Part shown: piece after piece, positions 17,661-26,589 of the stretch
Layout: each line of letters begins with the position of its first letter
How positions within the stretch are numbered: position 1 is the stretch's first letter
Assembly: GCF_001412595.2 (NCBI RefSeq)
Contig: NZ_CP012640.2
Coordinates: forward strand, 5,704,001-5,768,000
Source of the DNA: Massilia sp. WG5
GTDB lineage: Bacteria > Pseudomonadota > Gammaproteobacteria > Burkholderiales > Burkholderiaceae_D
Reading direction: 5' to 3'
Length of the DNA stretch: 64,000 nucleotides
Translations under genes and position numbers: made by a program
The notes under the pieces: generated by a model
Seen by the model: the letters and a program-made list of their open reading frames with translations, nothing else
Database searches by the model: none
Told to the model about the DNA's origin: nothing

Positions 17661-18602
17661 TCAGGCGCCCTGGACGGGCGGATTGAAGGGCGAGGCGTCC
17701 AGGTATTCCCACTCGAGGCGCCGGGCCGCCTGGCGCAGGATCCAGCGTTCCACCTCGATTTCCAGGAAGCGCCCGGTGCCGCCGCTGGCCTGGGTGGCAT
17801 CGTCCTGGTCCCATAGCAGGCGCGCCCGCCCGCTCAGCTGCAGCAGGCGCCCGCCCTCGAAGTCAGGAATGCACAGACCCACGTGCGGATCGAGTTCCAG
17901 GTTGCCGAAGGTATTGAAGATGCTGTTGCCACGGTAGTCCGGAATGCGCAGGGTGGAGGGGCCCACGACCTGCACGAAACCGCGCGGACCGCCGCGATGC
18001 GAGGCGTCGGCGCCGCTGTCGGGATGGGAGCTGGCGATGAACAGGGTGTCCGCGGCGTGCACCAGCGTCGCGACGCTGCCGGCGATGGCGGCGCCCGTCG
18101 CCACGCCGCCGGCCGTGCCGTCGGCCGCAAGGTCGATGTCCAGCGCGCGCAGCTCGCGTTTCTGGATGTACTTCGGGCAGTTCGGATAGGCTTCCCGCAC
18201 CGCGATCTCGAGGCCGTCCGCGTCGTAGCGGCCTAGCTGGCCGTTCACGCGGTAGCGGCGCCGCGTGCCCAGTTCGATGAACAGCATGCCCAGCACCGGC
18301 TTGGCCTCGAGGTTGGCCCAGAGCGGATCGGCGGGGTCGCGCCGTCCGGCCGGGACATCGAGCACGATCGCGGCATCGCCCTCGGCGCGGACGAAGCCGG
18401 GCTGCCCGTACACGACCGACGACCACGCGCGTCCGTGCGCGTCGACGCTGGCCAGCACGACCATGAACTGCTTCTGGATGAAGGGGCGGGCGCTGCCCAG
18501 GATGGTGGCCGCGATCAAGCCGCCGTTGCGGTCCGCGATAGCGGCTTCGCCGGCGCGCAGCTGGACGGCGCGCTCGCCTGGATGGAATGGGGATGTCGGC
18601 AA
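17661..18602 (-). CDS. Pyridoxamine 5'-phosphate oxidase-family FMN-binding protein
   Basis: About 313 residues with two flavin-split-barrel halves. The N-terminal half has FMVVLASVDAHGRAWSSVVYG and the C-terminal half has TLFIASSHPDSGADASHRGGPRGFVQV; YPNCPKYIQ in the middle is a hallmark of the long PNPOx-like group. It probably binds FMN and acts as a reductase. The start is inferred as TTG at 18602 because GAGGAG lies about nine bases upstream and no ATG or GTG fits; longer frames upstream look non-coding. It is divergent from the LysR gene at 18731. Confidence 0.8.
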   Translation of the reverse strand: MPTSPFHPGERAVQLRAGEAAIADRNGGLIAATILGSARPFIQKQFMVVLASVDAHGRAWSSVVYGQPGFVRAEGDAAIVLDVPAGRRDPADPLWANLEAKPVLGMLFIELGTRRRYRVNGQLGRYDADGLEIAVREAYPNCPKYIQKRELRALDIDLAADGTAGGVATGAAIAGSVATLVHAADTLFIASSHPDSGADASHRGGPRGFVQVVGPSTLRIPDYRGNSIFNTFGNLELDPHVGLCIPDFEGGRLLQLSGRARLLWDQDDATQASGGTGRFLEIEVERWILRQAARRLEWEYLDASPFNPPVQGA

Positions 18603-18730
18603 GGGATGCTCCTCGCTGGCGTGCTGATTGTCGATGGGAGCATTTTCGGAAATAATGCCCGGGAGCGGAATCGGCGCCGCCCGCAATTCATTGTTTCGCA
18701 GGGAGAAAGCATATCGACCAGATCCACCTG

Positions 18731-19615
18731 ATGCAGGTCTTCGTAACGGTCGGTGAAGAGGGCGGTTTCGCCTCTGCCGCGCGGCGGCTCGACATCTCGC
18801 CGGCGGCGGTGACGCGCGCCATCGTCGCACTCGAGGACCAGCTCGGCGCGCGCCTGCTGCTGCGCACCACGCGCAACGTACGCCTGACGGACGCCGGGCG
18901 CCAGTATTTCGACGACAGCCGCGCCATCCTGGCCAGCATCGCCGAGGCCAACGACGCCGTCGGCGGCATCAACGCCGAGCCTCGCGGGCAGTTGTCGCTC
19001 ACTGCGCCGGTGCTGTTCGGAAGGGCCTTCATCATGCCATGCATTACCGAGTACATGCGTCGCTATCCCCAGGTCGAGGTCAGCGCGCAGTTCGTCGACC
19101 GTGTGGTCAATGTGGTGGAGGAAGGGCTGGATGTGGCGGTGCGCATCGGCCACTTGCCGGATTCGAGCTTGCGCGCACTGCGGGTCGGGCAGATCCGCCG
19201 CGTGCTGTGCGCGGCGCCGGCCTATCTGGAAACATACGGCATTCCCCGCCACCCGTCCGACCTGCTGCAGCATACGGTCTTGTCCTCGAGCGCGGTATCG
19301 CCGCGGGTCGAATGGCACTTCGGGCACGGCGGGGAAGCCCTCAGCGTGCGCATGAGGCCGCGCCTGGTCGTCACCAGCAACGATGCCGCGCTCGATGCCG
19401 CCGTCAGCGGTCTCGGCGTGACACGCCTGCTGTCCTACCAGGTTGCGGAGGCGGTCGAGCGGGGTACGCTGTGCCTGCTGTTGCAAGAGTTCGAGGAAGA
19501 ACCCTGGCCGGTGCACCTCGTCCACCGCGAGGGGCGGCACGGCTCGGCCAAGGTCAGGGCTTTCATCGACATCGCTGCAGAGCGCCTGCGCGCCCATCCT
19601 CATCTGCAGGGCTGA
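18731..19615 (+). CDS. LysR family transcriptional regulator
   Basis: LTTR of 294 residues as annotated from ATG 18731. The HTH (GGFASAARRLDISPAAVTRAIVALEDQLGARLLLRTTR) and effector domain are clear. The usual LTTR N-terminus would begin six residues earlier: in-frame codons from 18713 read as (ATC)DQIHLMQVF, with GGGAGA at 18701-18706 placed ideally for an ATC start, whereas no ribosome site precedes 18731. The true start is therefore uncertain. It is divergent from the PNPOx-like gene, its likely target. Confidence 0.88.
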   Translation: MQVFVTVGEEGGFASAARRLDISPAAVTRAIVALEDQLGARLLLRTTRNVRLTDAGRQYFDDSRAILASIAEANDAVGGINAEPRGQLSLTAPVLFGRAFIMPCITEYMRRYPQVEVSAQFVDRVVNVVEEGLDVAVRIGHLPDSSLRALRVGQIRRVLCAAPAYLETYGIPRHPSDLLQHTVLSSSAVSPRVEWHFGHGGEALSVRMRPRLVVTSNDAALDAAVSGLGVTRLLSYQVAEAVERGTLCLLLQEFEEEPWPVHLVHREGRHGSAKVRAFIDIAAERLRAHPHLQG

Positions 19616-19622
19616 GCCTGAA

Positions 19623-20420
19623 TTATTCAGCCGTCGCCGCTTCCTCGATCAGCCTGGCGACCGCTGCCGGATGCGACGTCATCACCACATGCGAAGCCCC
19701 GTCGATCGCGAGCGTATGGCGGGAGTGCGCCCGTTCGGCCATGAACGCCAGGGCCGCCGGCGGGATATTCTTGTCGAGCTTGCCGTACACGAAGTAGGAC
19801 GGGAGATGTTTCCAGGCGGGCGTGCCGGACGCTTCCTTCAAGGCCGCGTCAAGGATGGGGCGCTGCCCCGCGGCCATCAACCTTGCCCTGGCGCGTGGAA
19901 GATCCGCGGCAAACTGCTGCGGAAACTTGTCCTGCTGGATGTAGAGATCAGCGCCGCCGTTCGCCAGGGGCACTGGCGCAGCGAGCGCCGGCGCCAGCGT
20001 CGATCCCGGGAACCTGCCGCTCAATCCGAGTGCGGTTTCGCCGGCATCCGGTGCGAAGGCCGCGACGAATACCAGGCTCCTGACCTTGTCGTTACCGTTC
20101 GCGGCTGCCGAGATCACGGACCCGCCATATGAATGCCCGACCAGCACGACCGGACCGGCAATGCTCTTGACGATGCCTGCTACGGCTGCGGCATCGCTGC
20201 TGACGCCGCGCAACGGATTGGCGACCTCGATGACCGGGTAGCCGTCGGCCAGGAGCTTCGCGGCGACGCCATCCCAGCTCGACGTATCGGCGAAGGCGCC
20301 ATGCACCAGCACGATGCTGGGCCTGGCCAGGCGGTCCCGCGCCGCTTGCGCGCCGGACGGCAGGGCCAGGATGGAAAGGGAGGCGAGGGTGGCAAGCAGG
20401 GCGCGCCTTTGGAATGTCAT
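19623..20420 (-). CDS. Exported alpha/beta hydrolase
   Basis: A 265-residue hydrolase with signal peptide MTFQRRALLATLASLSILALPSGAQA cleaved near residue 26, so it acts in the periplasm or outside. The nucleophile Ser is at about 97 (VGHSYGGS); the oxyanion VHGAFAD near 39 and the late His in GASHVVMTSHP complete the triad pattern. It resembles esterase/salicylate-esterase-like alpha/beta hydrolases. Convergent with the LysR gene. Start ATG 20420 is set by the signal peptide. Confidence 0.87.
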   Translation of the reverse strand: MTFQRRALLATLASLSILALPSGAQAARDRLARPSIVLVHGAFADTSSWDGVAAKLLADGYPVIEVANPLRGVSSDAAAVAGIVKSIAGPVVLVGHSYGGSVISAAANGNDKVRSLVFVAAFAPDAGETALGLSGRFPGSTLAPALAAPVPLANGGADLYIQQDKFPQQFAADLPRARARLMAAGQRPILDAALKEASGTPAWKHLPSYFVYGKLDKNIPPAALAFMAERAHSRHTLAIDGASHVVMTSHPAAVARLIEEAATAE

Positions 20421-20680
20421 GCTGTGGGCTTTCAGGTTGGTAGGAGAACCCGGCATTGTCCGAACCGGCGGAACGAAGCACAAGGGCGCAGATTGGAATT
20501 CAGATTTTCGTGATTCGCAAGAATGAACCGGACCCGGTGCGCTGTTCCGCTGGCCGAAATAATGAATTTCCCTCTGCGCCATTTTTCCAGCAGAAAGGCG
20601 TCCCTAGAATGGGTCCATGCCGACATCAAAGCGGCATACCCGACCAGGCCGCCGGCCGCCCACTTCTACAAGGACGCATC

Positions 20681-21055
20681 ATGAAAGCAGCCATCATCAT
20701 TCTCTCGGACCCGAAACACGGCGGCGAGGAGGCCCTCGGACGCCTGTTCAATGGCCTGGCGGCCGCCTACGACTTCAAGCAACGCGGTACCGAGGTCGCG
20801 GTCTACTTCCAGGGCGCCGGCACGCGCTGGGCCGGCGTGGTGGGCGACGCTTCCCATCCCGTGCATGCCCTGTACCAGGCCGTCGCCGATACCGTGGCCG
20901 GTGTGTCCTGTGCGTGCGCCGACGTGTTCGGCGCGCGCGAGGAGGCCGAGAAGAACGGCTTCGATCTGGTAAGCGACAATGGCGTGCCCGGCACCTCGGG
21001 CCTGCCCAGCATCGCCCAGCTGGCCGGCCAGGGCTATGCCATTTACAGCTTCTGA
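20681..21055 (+). CDS. DsrE/DsrF-like protein
   Basis: A 124-residue DsrE-fold protein ([31 protein letters not shown], then [15 protein letters not shown] and a SCACADVFG segment). Family members handle sulfur or act as small cytoplasmic sulfur carriers or hypothetical subunits. The Cys pair may be functional but is not the classical DsrE active-site position that I can verify. Start ATG 20681 follows AAGGACGCATC. It is first in a rightward group with the DUF1348 and SDR genes (7- and 12-base gaps). Confidence 0.75.
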   Translation: MKAAIIILSDPKHGGEEALGRLFNGLAAAYDFKQRGTEVAVYFQGAGTRWAGVVGDASHPVHALYQAVADTVAGVSCACADVFGAREEAEKNGFDLVSDNGVPGTSGLPSIAQLAGQGYAIYSF

Positions 21056-21062
21056 GGCCGCC

Positions 21063-21542
21063 ATGTCATCGACTACCGAACTCCGTCCTCCGCTGCCGCC
21101 ATTCACGCGCGAATCCGCGATCGAGAAAATCCGCCTGGCCGAGGATGGCTGGAACAGCCGCGACCCGGCCAGGGTGGCCCTTGCGTACAGCCTGGATACA
21201 CGCTGGCGCAACCGCGCCGAATTCGCCAACGGTCGCGATGAGGCGCGCCGCTTCCTGGACCGGAAATGGAAAAAGGAGCTGGAATACCGGCTCATCAAGG
21301 AGCTCTGGGCCTTCACCGACGAGCGCATCGCCGTGCGCTACGCCTACGAGTGGCATGACGACTCGGGCAACTGGTTCCGCTCCTACGGTAACGAGAACTG
21401 GGAGTTTGGTCCCGATGGCTTGATGGTAAACCGTTACGCGTGCATCAACGACATGCCGATCCAGGAACAGGACCGCAAGTTCCATTGGCCCCTGGGGCGC
21501 CGTCCGGACGACCATCCGGGCTTGTCCGAACTCGGACTCTGA
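21063..21542 (+). CDS. DUF1348 (NTF2-like) protein
   Basis: A 159-residue protein of the DUF1348 branch of the NTF2-like superfamily. Typical features are [24 protein letters not shown] at the N-terminus, [29 protein letters not shown] and the tail [13 protein letters not shown]. Function in the family is unknown. It lies between the DsrE-like and SDR genes and is probably co-transcribed with both. Confidence 0.88.
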   Translation: MSSTTELRPPLPPFTRESAIEKIRLAEDGWNSRDPARVALAYSLDTRWRNRAEFANGRDEARRFLDRKWKKELEYRLIKELWAFTDERIAVRYAYEWHDDSGNWFRSYGNENWEFGPDGLMVNRYACINDMPIQEQDRKFHWPLGRRPDDHPGLSELGL

Positions 21543-21554
21543 AAGGAATAGAAC

Positions 21555-22388
21555 ATGTCAAAAGTATGGATGGTCACCGGCAGCTCTGCCGGTCTGGGCC
21601 GCGCGATCGTGGAGGTGGCGCTTGCCGCGGGCCACCGTGTCGTCGCGACGGCGCGCAAGGTCTCGACACTTGATGACCTTGTCTTGCGGTATCCCGGAAA
21701 CCTGCTCGCGCTTGCCCTGGATGTCGGCCGCCGGCAGGACTGGGATGCGGCGGCCGTGGCGGCGATCGAGCGCTACGGCGTCATCGACGTGCTGGTAAAC
21801 AACGCCGGCTTCGGCGCCGTAGGGGCGGTCGAGAGCACGCCGATTGAGCTCGTGCGCCGCCTTGTCGATACCAACCTGGTCGGGGCCGTGCACGGATGCC
21901 AGGCCATCATCCCGACAATGCGCAGGCAGGGCCATGGTCACATCATATTGACCTCGTCGATCGGCGCACGGATCGCGACGCCGGGCGCCGCGTTCTATTA
22001 CGCCTCGAAGGCCGCGGTGTCGGCACTCGCCGAAAGCCTTGCGCTTGAGGTGGCGCCGCTTGGCATCAAGGTGACGGCCATCGAGCCCGGCGGAATGCGA
22101 ACGCGCTTCGCCGAGCCTTCTTCACTCGAAGTGATTCAACCGGATCCGGTCTACCTCGATACGGTTGGCGCGACCATCGCCATGATGCAATCGGCGGAAT
22201 ACAAGTCCTACCTCGGCGATCCGGCAGGGCATGCCGCCATGGTGCTGGCGCTCGCCGAGCTGGAAACGCCGCCGGTTCGCATCCTCGCCGGCGCGGATGC
22301 GGTCGTGTATGGGGCCGAGGCTGGTGAGCATCGCTCGATCTCCGATGCGCAATGGAAGGCACTCGGGCAGTCCGCCACCCTTCAGTAG
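21555..22388 (+). CDS. SDR family oxidoreductase
   Basis: A 277-residue classical SDR. The cofactor loop is TGSSAGLG (residues 8-15), NNAG is near residue 85, the catalytic Ser is in ILTSSIG, and Tyr/Lys are in YYASK. The C-terminus (VRILAGADAVVYGAE) is typical of the group annotated as oxidoreductase/SDR with broad carbonyl substrates. It ends the DsrE-DUF1348-SDR group. The 108 bases downstream hold no recognised gene. Confidence 0.92.
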   Translation: MSKVWMVTGSSAGLGRAIVEVALAAGHRVVATARKVSTLDDLVLRYPGNLLALALDVGRRQDWDAAAVAAIERYGVIDVLVNNAGFGAVGAVESTPIELVRRLVDTNLVGAVHGCQAIIPTMRRQGHGHIILTSSIGARIATPGAAFYYASKAAVSALAESLALEVAPLGIKVTAIEPGGMRTRFAEPSSLEVIQPDPVYLDTVGATIAMMQSAEYKSYLGDPAGHAAMVLALAELETPPVRILAGADAVVYGAEAGEHRSISDAQWKALGQSATLQ

Positions 22389-22496
22389 CCGCCACAGGGG
22401 AATGCCGGGATCCTGGCTGGAGCGCGCAAGCCGGCGGATGCTGGTAAGCAGCATCAGTGGCGTGGCGAACGCCGTGCGCCCGACGCGCTCGTAAGC

Positions 22497-23087
22497 CTAG
22501 CGCTCGCGCACCGACGGCAGCATCCGCGACAGTACGCGGTCGCGCAGCACGTAGTGGTGGTACAGCGCGGCGGCGGCGTGGCCGGCGGCGAGGATGATGA
22601 TGGCCCAGCCGTTCAGTTCATGCAGTTCGCCGACCAGGTGGTGCGCCGATTTCGAGAAGGGCGCGAACGGCGGCGGGATCAGCAGCCCGAAAAAGCTCAT
22701 CGATTCGTCGCCGGCCCAGCGCAGCACGAAGCCCAGCACGGCTTCTGCGGCAAGCATCGCGTACAGCAGGTAGTGCACGGCCTTGGACGCCAGTTCGAGC
22801 CTGCCGGAGACGGCCGGCGGAACCTGGTGGCCCGGCAGCAGGCGCCAGACGAGCCGGATGACAATCACGGCCGACAGGATGATCCCGAACGACATATGGG
22901 CGACGATCATCAGGTGGCGGGTCGGGCGCGCGAACCATTCCCAGGTCTCGGCAAGGGCAAACTGGCTCAGGACGAGCAGCACCGTCAACCAGTGCAGGAA
23001 TACCGAGAAGTTGTCGTAGACCGTGCGGTCGTCGCCCGCCGCGATGCGGGTGATCTTGTCGATGCTCGAAGTGGGATCGGACTTCAT
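22497..23087 (-). CDS. Cytochrome b561 family protein
   Basis: A 196-residue inner-membrane di-haem cytochrome b with four predicted transmembrane helices. Candidate haem ligands are the His residues in FLHWL, VAHMSFG, KAVHYLLY and GELHELNG, the usual CybB positions. It probably moves electrons between quinol and a periplasmic or membrane acceptor. The start ATG at 23087 is placed by the DNFSVFLHWL start of helix 1; the longer frame upstream has no family match. It follows the VIT gene by 28 bases and may belong to the same leftward transcript. Confidence 0.87.
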   Translation of the reverse strand: MKSDPTSSIDKITRIAAGDDRTVYDNFSVFLHWLTVLLVLSQFALAETWEWFARPTRHLMIVAHMSFGIILSAVIVIRLVWRLLPGHQVPPAVSGRLELASKAVHYLLYAMLAAEAVLGFVLRWAGDESMSFFGLLIPPPFAPFSKSAHHLVGELHELNGWAIIILAAGHAAAALYHHYVLRDRVLSRMLPSVRER

Positions 23088-23115
23088 CGTGTCTTCCTGT
23101 GCCTGTGAGTGGGTG

Positions 23116-23805
23116 TCATATGCCGACATTGAAGATGCTGCCGATGGCAATGGTCGAGCCCATCGCCAGGGCGCTCCAGCAGGTGACGCGGAGCGCTGCC
23201 GGCAGGGCCGGGGCGCCGCCGGTTTTCGCGGCAAGCGCCCCGAGTGCAGCCAGCCCGACCAGGGTGGCGGCAACCAGCACGCCGATCAGGAGATCGGCGC
23301 GGGTGAACGCCGTGATCGCCAGCGGAAGCGCGGCGCCGACGGCGAAGCTCAGCGCCGAGGCGAGCGCCGCCTGCAGCGGCCGCGCCTGGCTGGCTTCGTG
23401 GATGCCGAGCTCGTCGCGGGAATGGGCGCCGAGGGCGTCGTGCGCCATGAGCTGGGTCGCAACCTGCGCCGCCAGGCCCTGGTCCAGGCCCCGCTTCACA
23501 TAGATGGCGCTCAGCTCGCGGTGTTCGGCCTCGCCGTCGTGCGCCAACTCGGCCGTTTCCTGCTTGATGGCCGCCTTTTCGGTATCGGCCTGCGAGGCAA
23601 CCGAGACATATTCGCCGGTCGCCATCGACATGCTTCCGGCGACCAGGCTGGCGAAGCCGGTCAGCATCATATTGTGATGCGACGCGTGGGCGGCGGCAAT
23701 GCCGACCAGCAGGCTGGCGGTCGAGATCATGCCGTCGTTGGCGCCGAGAACAGCGGCGCGCAACCAACCCAGGTGTTCGATGCGATGCGTTTCCTGGTGC
23801 CTCAT
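23116..23805 (-). CDS. VIT1/CCC1-family Fe2+/Mn2+ transporter
   Basis: A 229-residue membrane protein. The N-terminal segment (IEHLGWLRAAVLGANDGMISTASLLVGIAAA) is the VIT family signature, and there are five hydrophobic stretches with a charged helical cytoplasmic domain between the second and third, as in VIT1. It is expected to move Fe2+ or Mn2+ out of the cytoplasm. Start ATG 23805. It lies downstream of the persulfide dioxygenase gene. Confidence 0.88.
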   Translation of the reverse strand: MRHQETHRIEHLGWLRAAVLGANDGMISTASLLVGIAAAHASHHNMMLTGFASLVAGSMSMATGEYVSVASQADTEKAAIKQETAELAHDGEAEHRELSAIYVKRGLDQGLAAQVATQLMAHDALGAHSRDELGIHEASQARPLQAALASALSFAVGAALPLAITAFTRADLLIGVLVAATLVGLAALGALAAKTGGAPALPAALRVTCWSALAMGSTIAIGSIFNVGI

Positions 23806-23911
23806 GCGGTTTGGCTCCCGTCTCCTTGATGTGAATATTTTAACACCAGCCTGTTCCACAACTCCGCAGCCTACGGTCGCGCGGGTACCGAGCGGCGGGC
23901 CGGATTGCAAC

Positions 23912-24661
23912 TCAGCCTTGCGGGCTCGCGCTCATGTGCCGGCAATAAGCGGCGAGCCTGTCCGGCAGGTCCGAGGGACAGACCCCGCATTGGCGGTTGC
24001 CGGGGACGGCGTAGTCGATGAAGGTCGGGTAGGGCAGGTTCAGGTTCGCCATGATCTCCCTGAATTCTTCCAGCGTCTTGCCCTTGCCCAGGCGCGGGTT
24101 GCGCAGCTTCTCCTGTGCGATCGACGAGACGAAACGTTCCTTGTAGTCGTGCGCCGGATAGACCAGGGTCTCGTCCGGCAAGGTGAACAGCTTCCCGGTC
24201 ACGCTGCGGTACAGGGCGTCGGCATCGCCGCTCTGGAAGTCGGTGCGGCCGCAGCCCTCGATCAGCAGGGCGTCGCCGGTGAATACGCGGTCGCCGAGCA
24301 GGTAGGCGAAGTGCCCGTCCGTGTGGCCCGGCGTATGCAATGGCTGCAGCGCGATGCCGGCCACGGCAAAGGGCCTGCCTTCCTCGATGCCGGCGTCCAC
24401 GCACGGCAGGCGGTCGAAGGCGGGCGCCGCGATCCGGCTGCCGGTGGCGTGTTTCAGTTCCAGCGCGGCGGTGATGTGGTCGGCGTGGATGTGGGTGTCG
24501 AGGGTCCAGGCCAGCTTCAGGCCCAGCCGGTGCAGCTCGGCCAGGTCGCGTTCCATGCTCGAGATGACCGGGTCGATCAGGATCGCCTCGCCGGTGTGCT
24601 CGTCGCCCAGCAGGTAGGTATAGGTGCTGGACAGCGGTTCAAAGAGTTGTCGGAAGATCAT
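23912..24661 (-). CDS. Persulfide dioxygenase-like MBL-fold hydrolase (ETHE1/Blh type)
   Basis: Oxidises glutathione persulfide to sulfite and glutathione by family analogy. The 249-residue MBL protein has the metal motif TxHIHADH (His57, His59, Asp61, His62), HTPGHTDGH, and the ETHE1 signature GCGRTDFQ, which separates it from glyoxalase II. It lacks a rhodanese domain. With BigR, YeeE/YedE and TauE nearby, it matches the known bigR operon for sulfide detoxification. The sulfite made here would be exported by TauE. Confidence 0.9.
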   Translation of the reverse strand: MIFRQLFEPLSSTYTYLLGDEHTGEAILIDPVISSMERDLAELHRLGLKLAWTLDTHIHADHITAALELKHATGSRIAAPAFDRLPCVDAGIEEGRPFAVAGIALQPLHTPGHTDGHFAYLLGDRVFTGDALLIEGCGRTDFQSGDADALYRSVTGKLFTLPDETLVYPAHDYKERFVSSIAQEKLRNPRLGKGKTLEEFREIMANLNLPYPTFIDYAVPGNRQCGVCPSDLPDRLAAYCRHMSASPQG

Positions 24662-24680
24662 ATTGCCTCCTTGCTTCGTT

Positions 24681-24860
24681 TCAGCCGCCGTGAGGCAGCC
24701 CGAGGTTCTGCTTGGCCGGAACCGCGACGTCGGTCAATTTCGGCTTGGGCAGGTTCAGTTCGCCCATCAGCCCGACGAAGGCCTCGCGGCTGCGCCTCGC
24801 CAGACGGGCATTGTGGCGCTTTTCCCAGCCGATCGTCGACACCGATTGATGCTCATCGTG
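24681..24860 (-). pseudogene. C-terminal remnant of a second MBL/persulfide dioxygenase-type gene
   Basis: Read leftward, the sequence gives about 58 residues that match the end of an MBL hydrolase: STIGWEKRHNARLA, then FVGLMGELNLPKPK and VAVPAKQNLGLPHGG before a TGA at 24681-24683. The adjacent intact gene has the corresponding IAQEKLRNPRLGKG and MANLNLPYP. No start, no N-terminal metal site and no room for them exist between this piece and TauE, so it is a truncated relic lying between TauE and the intact copy. Confidence 0.75.
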
Positions 24861-24882
24861 GTCTCCCGAATGCGAGTGGGGC

Positions 24883-25683
24883 TTACAGCAAGGCCTTGGC
24901 GATCATGCCGAGGGCCACGAGGGCGGACACGGCACCGAATGCCGTCTGCAGGTGGATGCCGGACAGGCGTGCCGACAGCCTGCGGCCACCCAGCATGCCG
25001 GCCAGCGCGCCGGCCGAGAAGGGCAGGGCGATGCCCCACGCGAGCGCGCCGGCCGCCGCGCTGCTGGCGACGCCGGCCATCGAGATCAGCGCGATCACGG
25101 CCAGCGAGGTCGCCACCGCGGATTGCATCGCCAGGTCGGTGTAGCGCTGCAGCGCCGGCACCATCACGAAGCCGCCGCCCACGCCCAGCAGGCCGGACAG
25201 CAGGCCGGCAGCCGAGCCGGACAGGGTGAGCGCCCGGGCGCACGGACGGGTCCAGATGAAGCGGCCGGTACCGGGGGAGCGCACGCATACCGGCCGCCGC
25301 AGCTGGCCTTCCGCCGCGGCGGACTTGCGGCCGCGCGCCTTGCGGAAGGTGTTGAACGCAACGTACAGCAGCACCAGCGCGAACAGCACGCTGAGCCAGC
25401 GGTTGTCGATCCGGTGTGCGATCCACAGGCCGGCGGGCGAGAGCAGCATGCCGGTCAGCGCAATCAGCGCCGCCGCGCGGTAGCGCACCAGCCCTGCGCG
25501 CAGGCCGAGGATGGCGCCGAGCGCGGCGGCCATGCCGACCGCCATCAGGCCGATCGGGCCGGCTTGCGCGACCCCGATATGCGTGCCGAACACCAGCAGC
25601 GGCACGGCGAGGATGCCGCCGCCGGCGCCGGTGAGCGCCAGGATCAGGCCGACCGCGAGGCCGAGCATCAGCGAAGTCAGCAT
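24883..25683 (-). CDS. TauE/SafE family sulfite/anion exporter
   Basis: A 266-residue inner-membrane protein with about eight hydrophobic segments in two repeats. Each repeat opens with the family motif (ALTGAGGGILAVPLL and GLLGVGGGFVMVPAL). TauE/SafE proteins export sulfite, sulfoacetate or related anions. Its place in the BigR operon points to export of sulfite made by the persulfide dioxygenase. Start ATG 25683, 13 bases after the stop of the preceding gene. Confidence 0.92.
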   Translation of the reverse strand: MLTSLMLGLAVGLILALTGAGGGILAVPLLVFGTHIGVAQAGPIGLMAVGMAAALGAILGLRAGLVRYRAAALIALTGMLLSPAGLWIAHRIDNRWLSVLFALVLLYVAFNTFRKARGRKSAAAEGQLRRPVCVRSPGTGRFIWTRPCARALTLSGSAAGLLSGLLGVGGGFVMVPALQRYTDLAMQSAVATSLAVIALISMAGVASSAAAGALAWGIALPFSAGALAGMLGGRRLSARLSGIHLQTAFGAVSALVALGMIAKALL

Positions 25684-25696
25684 GGCATCGCTTCCC

Positions 25697-26134
25697 TCAG
25701 GCGGTACGGGCCCTGGACGCGACGACGCGGCGCTCCAGGAGTTCGAAGACGAGCATGCCGGCCAGCATGGCGCCGGTGAAGATCAGCGCCTTCGGACTGC
25801 CCGTGGCCAGCGAGGCCAGGGCCGGACCGGGACAGAAGCCCCCGATGCCCCAGCCGGCGCCGAATGCGAGGCTGCCCAGCACCAGGCGGCGGTCGATCGC
25901 GGTGGCGGTCGGCAGGCGCATGGCTTCGCCCAGCAGCGAGCGTTCGCGCTTGCCGGCAAGGCGGAAGGCGAACAGCCCGACCAGGATGGCGCCGCCCATG
26001 ACGAAGGCCAGCGAGGGATCCCAGTTGCCGGCCAAATCGAGGAAGCCCTGGACCTTGGCAGGATTCGTCATCCCCGAGACGGTCAGGCCGATCCCGAAGA
26101 CCAGCCCGACGATCAGTGCGCTTACGATGTTCAT
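25697..26134 (-). CDS. YeeE/YedE-type membrane protein (DUF6691 half)
   Basis: A 145-residue membrane protein with four hydrophobic segments. [18 protein letters not shown] near the N-terminus and [15 protein letters not shown] near the C-terminus are typical of the short YeeE/YedE partner, with a conserved Cys in the second motif. Pairs of such proteins take up thiosulfate or related sulfur compounds. Together with the next gene upstream it forms the usual two-part set (pmpAB-like) of bigR operons. Confidence 0.9.
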   Translation of the reverse strand: MNIVSALIVGLVFGIGLTVSGMTNPAKVQGFLDLAGNWDPSLAFVMGGAILVGLFAFRLAGKRERSLLGEAMRLPTATAIDRRLVLGSLAFGAGWGIGGFCPGPALASLATGSPKALIFTGAMLAGMLVFELLERRVVASRARTA

Positions 26135-26147
26135 TGTCTATTCCTCC

Positions 26148-26579
26148 TCAAGCGATCAGGTGCCGCAGCACGAAGACCGTCACGAAACCGGCAAGCATGA
26201 AAGAGGCCGTCGCCACCAGCGAGCGCGGCGACAGGCGCGACAGGCCGCACACACCGTGGCCGCTGGTGCAGCCGGAACCGTAGCGGGTGCCGAGTCCGAC
26301 CAGCAGGCCGGCCGCGACCAGTGCGCCGTCGCCGGCCTCGATGCGGGCCTCGGGCAAGGCCGAGAACAGGGCGTAGACCAGCGGCGCCCCGACCAGGCCG
26401 GCCAGGAAGGCGACGCGCCAGGCGACCTCGCCGGGCGCGGGGCGAAACAGGCCGCCAAGGATGCCGCTGATACCGGCGATCCTGCCGTTGAGCAGGACCA
26501 AGCCCGATGCGGCAAGGCCGATCAGCAGGCCGCCGGCCAGCGCTGTCCATGGCGTGAAGTGAATCCAGTCGATGCTCAT
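26148..26579 (-). CDS. YeeE/YedE family sulfur-compound membrane protein
   Basis: A 143-residue partner of the gene just downstream (13-base gap). The motif [19 protein letters not shown] with two Cys residues is the YeeE family signature for thiosulfate/sulfane-sulfur transfer across the membrane. Four hydrophobic segments are visible. Start ATG 26579 has GAGGT upstream, 10 bases after the bigR stop; the in-frame GTG at 26603 would run into bigR and is not preferred. Confidence 0.9.
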   Translation of the reverse strand: MSIDWIHFTPWTALAGGLLIGLAASGLVLLNGRIAGISGILGGLFRPAPGEVAWRVAFLAGLVGAPLVYALFSALPEARIEAGDGALVAAGLLVGLGTRYGSGCTSGHGVCGLSRLSPRSLVATASFMLAGFVTVFVLRHLIA

Positions 26580-26589
26580 GATCGCTACC

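Noticed and set aside
22389..22496. Possible gene fragment on the minus strand between the SDR and cytochrome b561
   Set aside because: The translation (LLTSIRRLARSSQDPGIPLW) gives no family I can recognise, and no start with a ribosome site is present.
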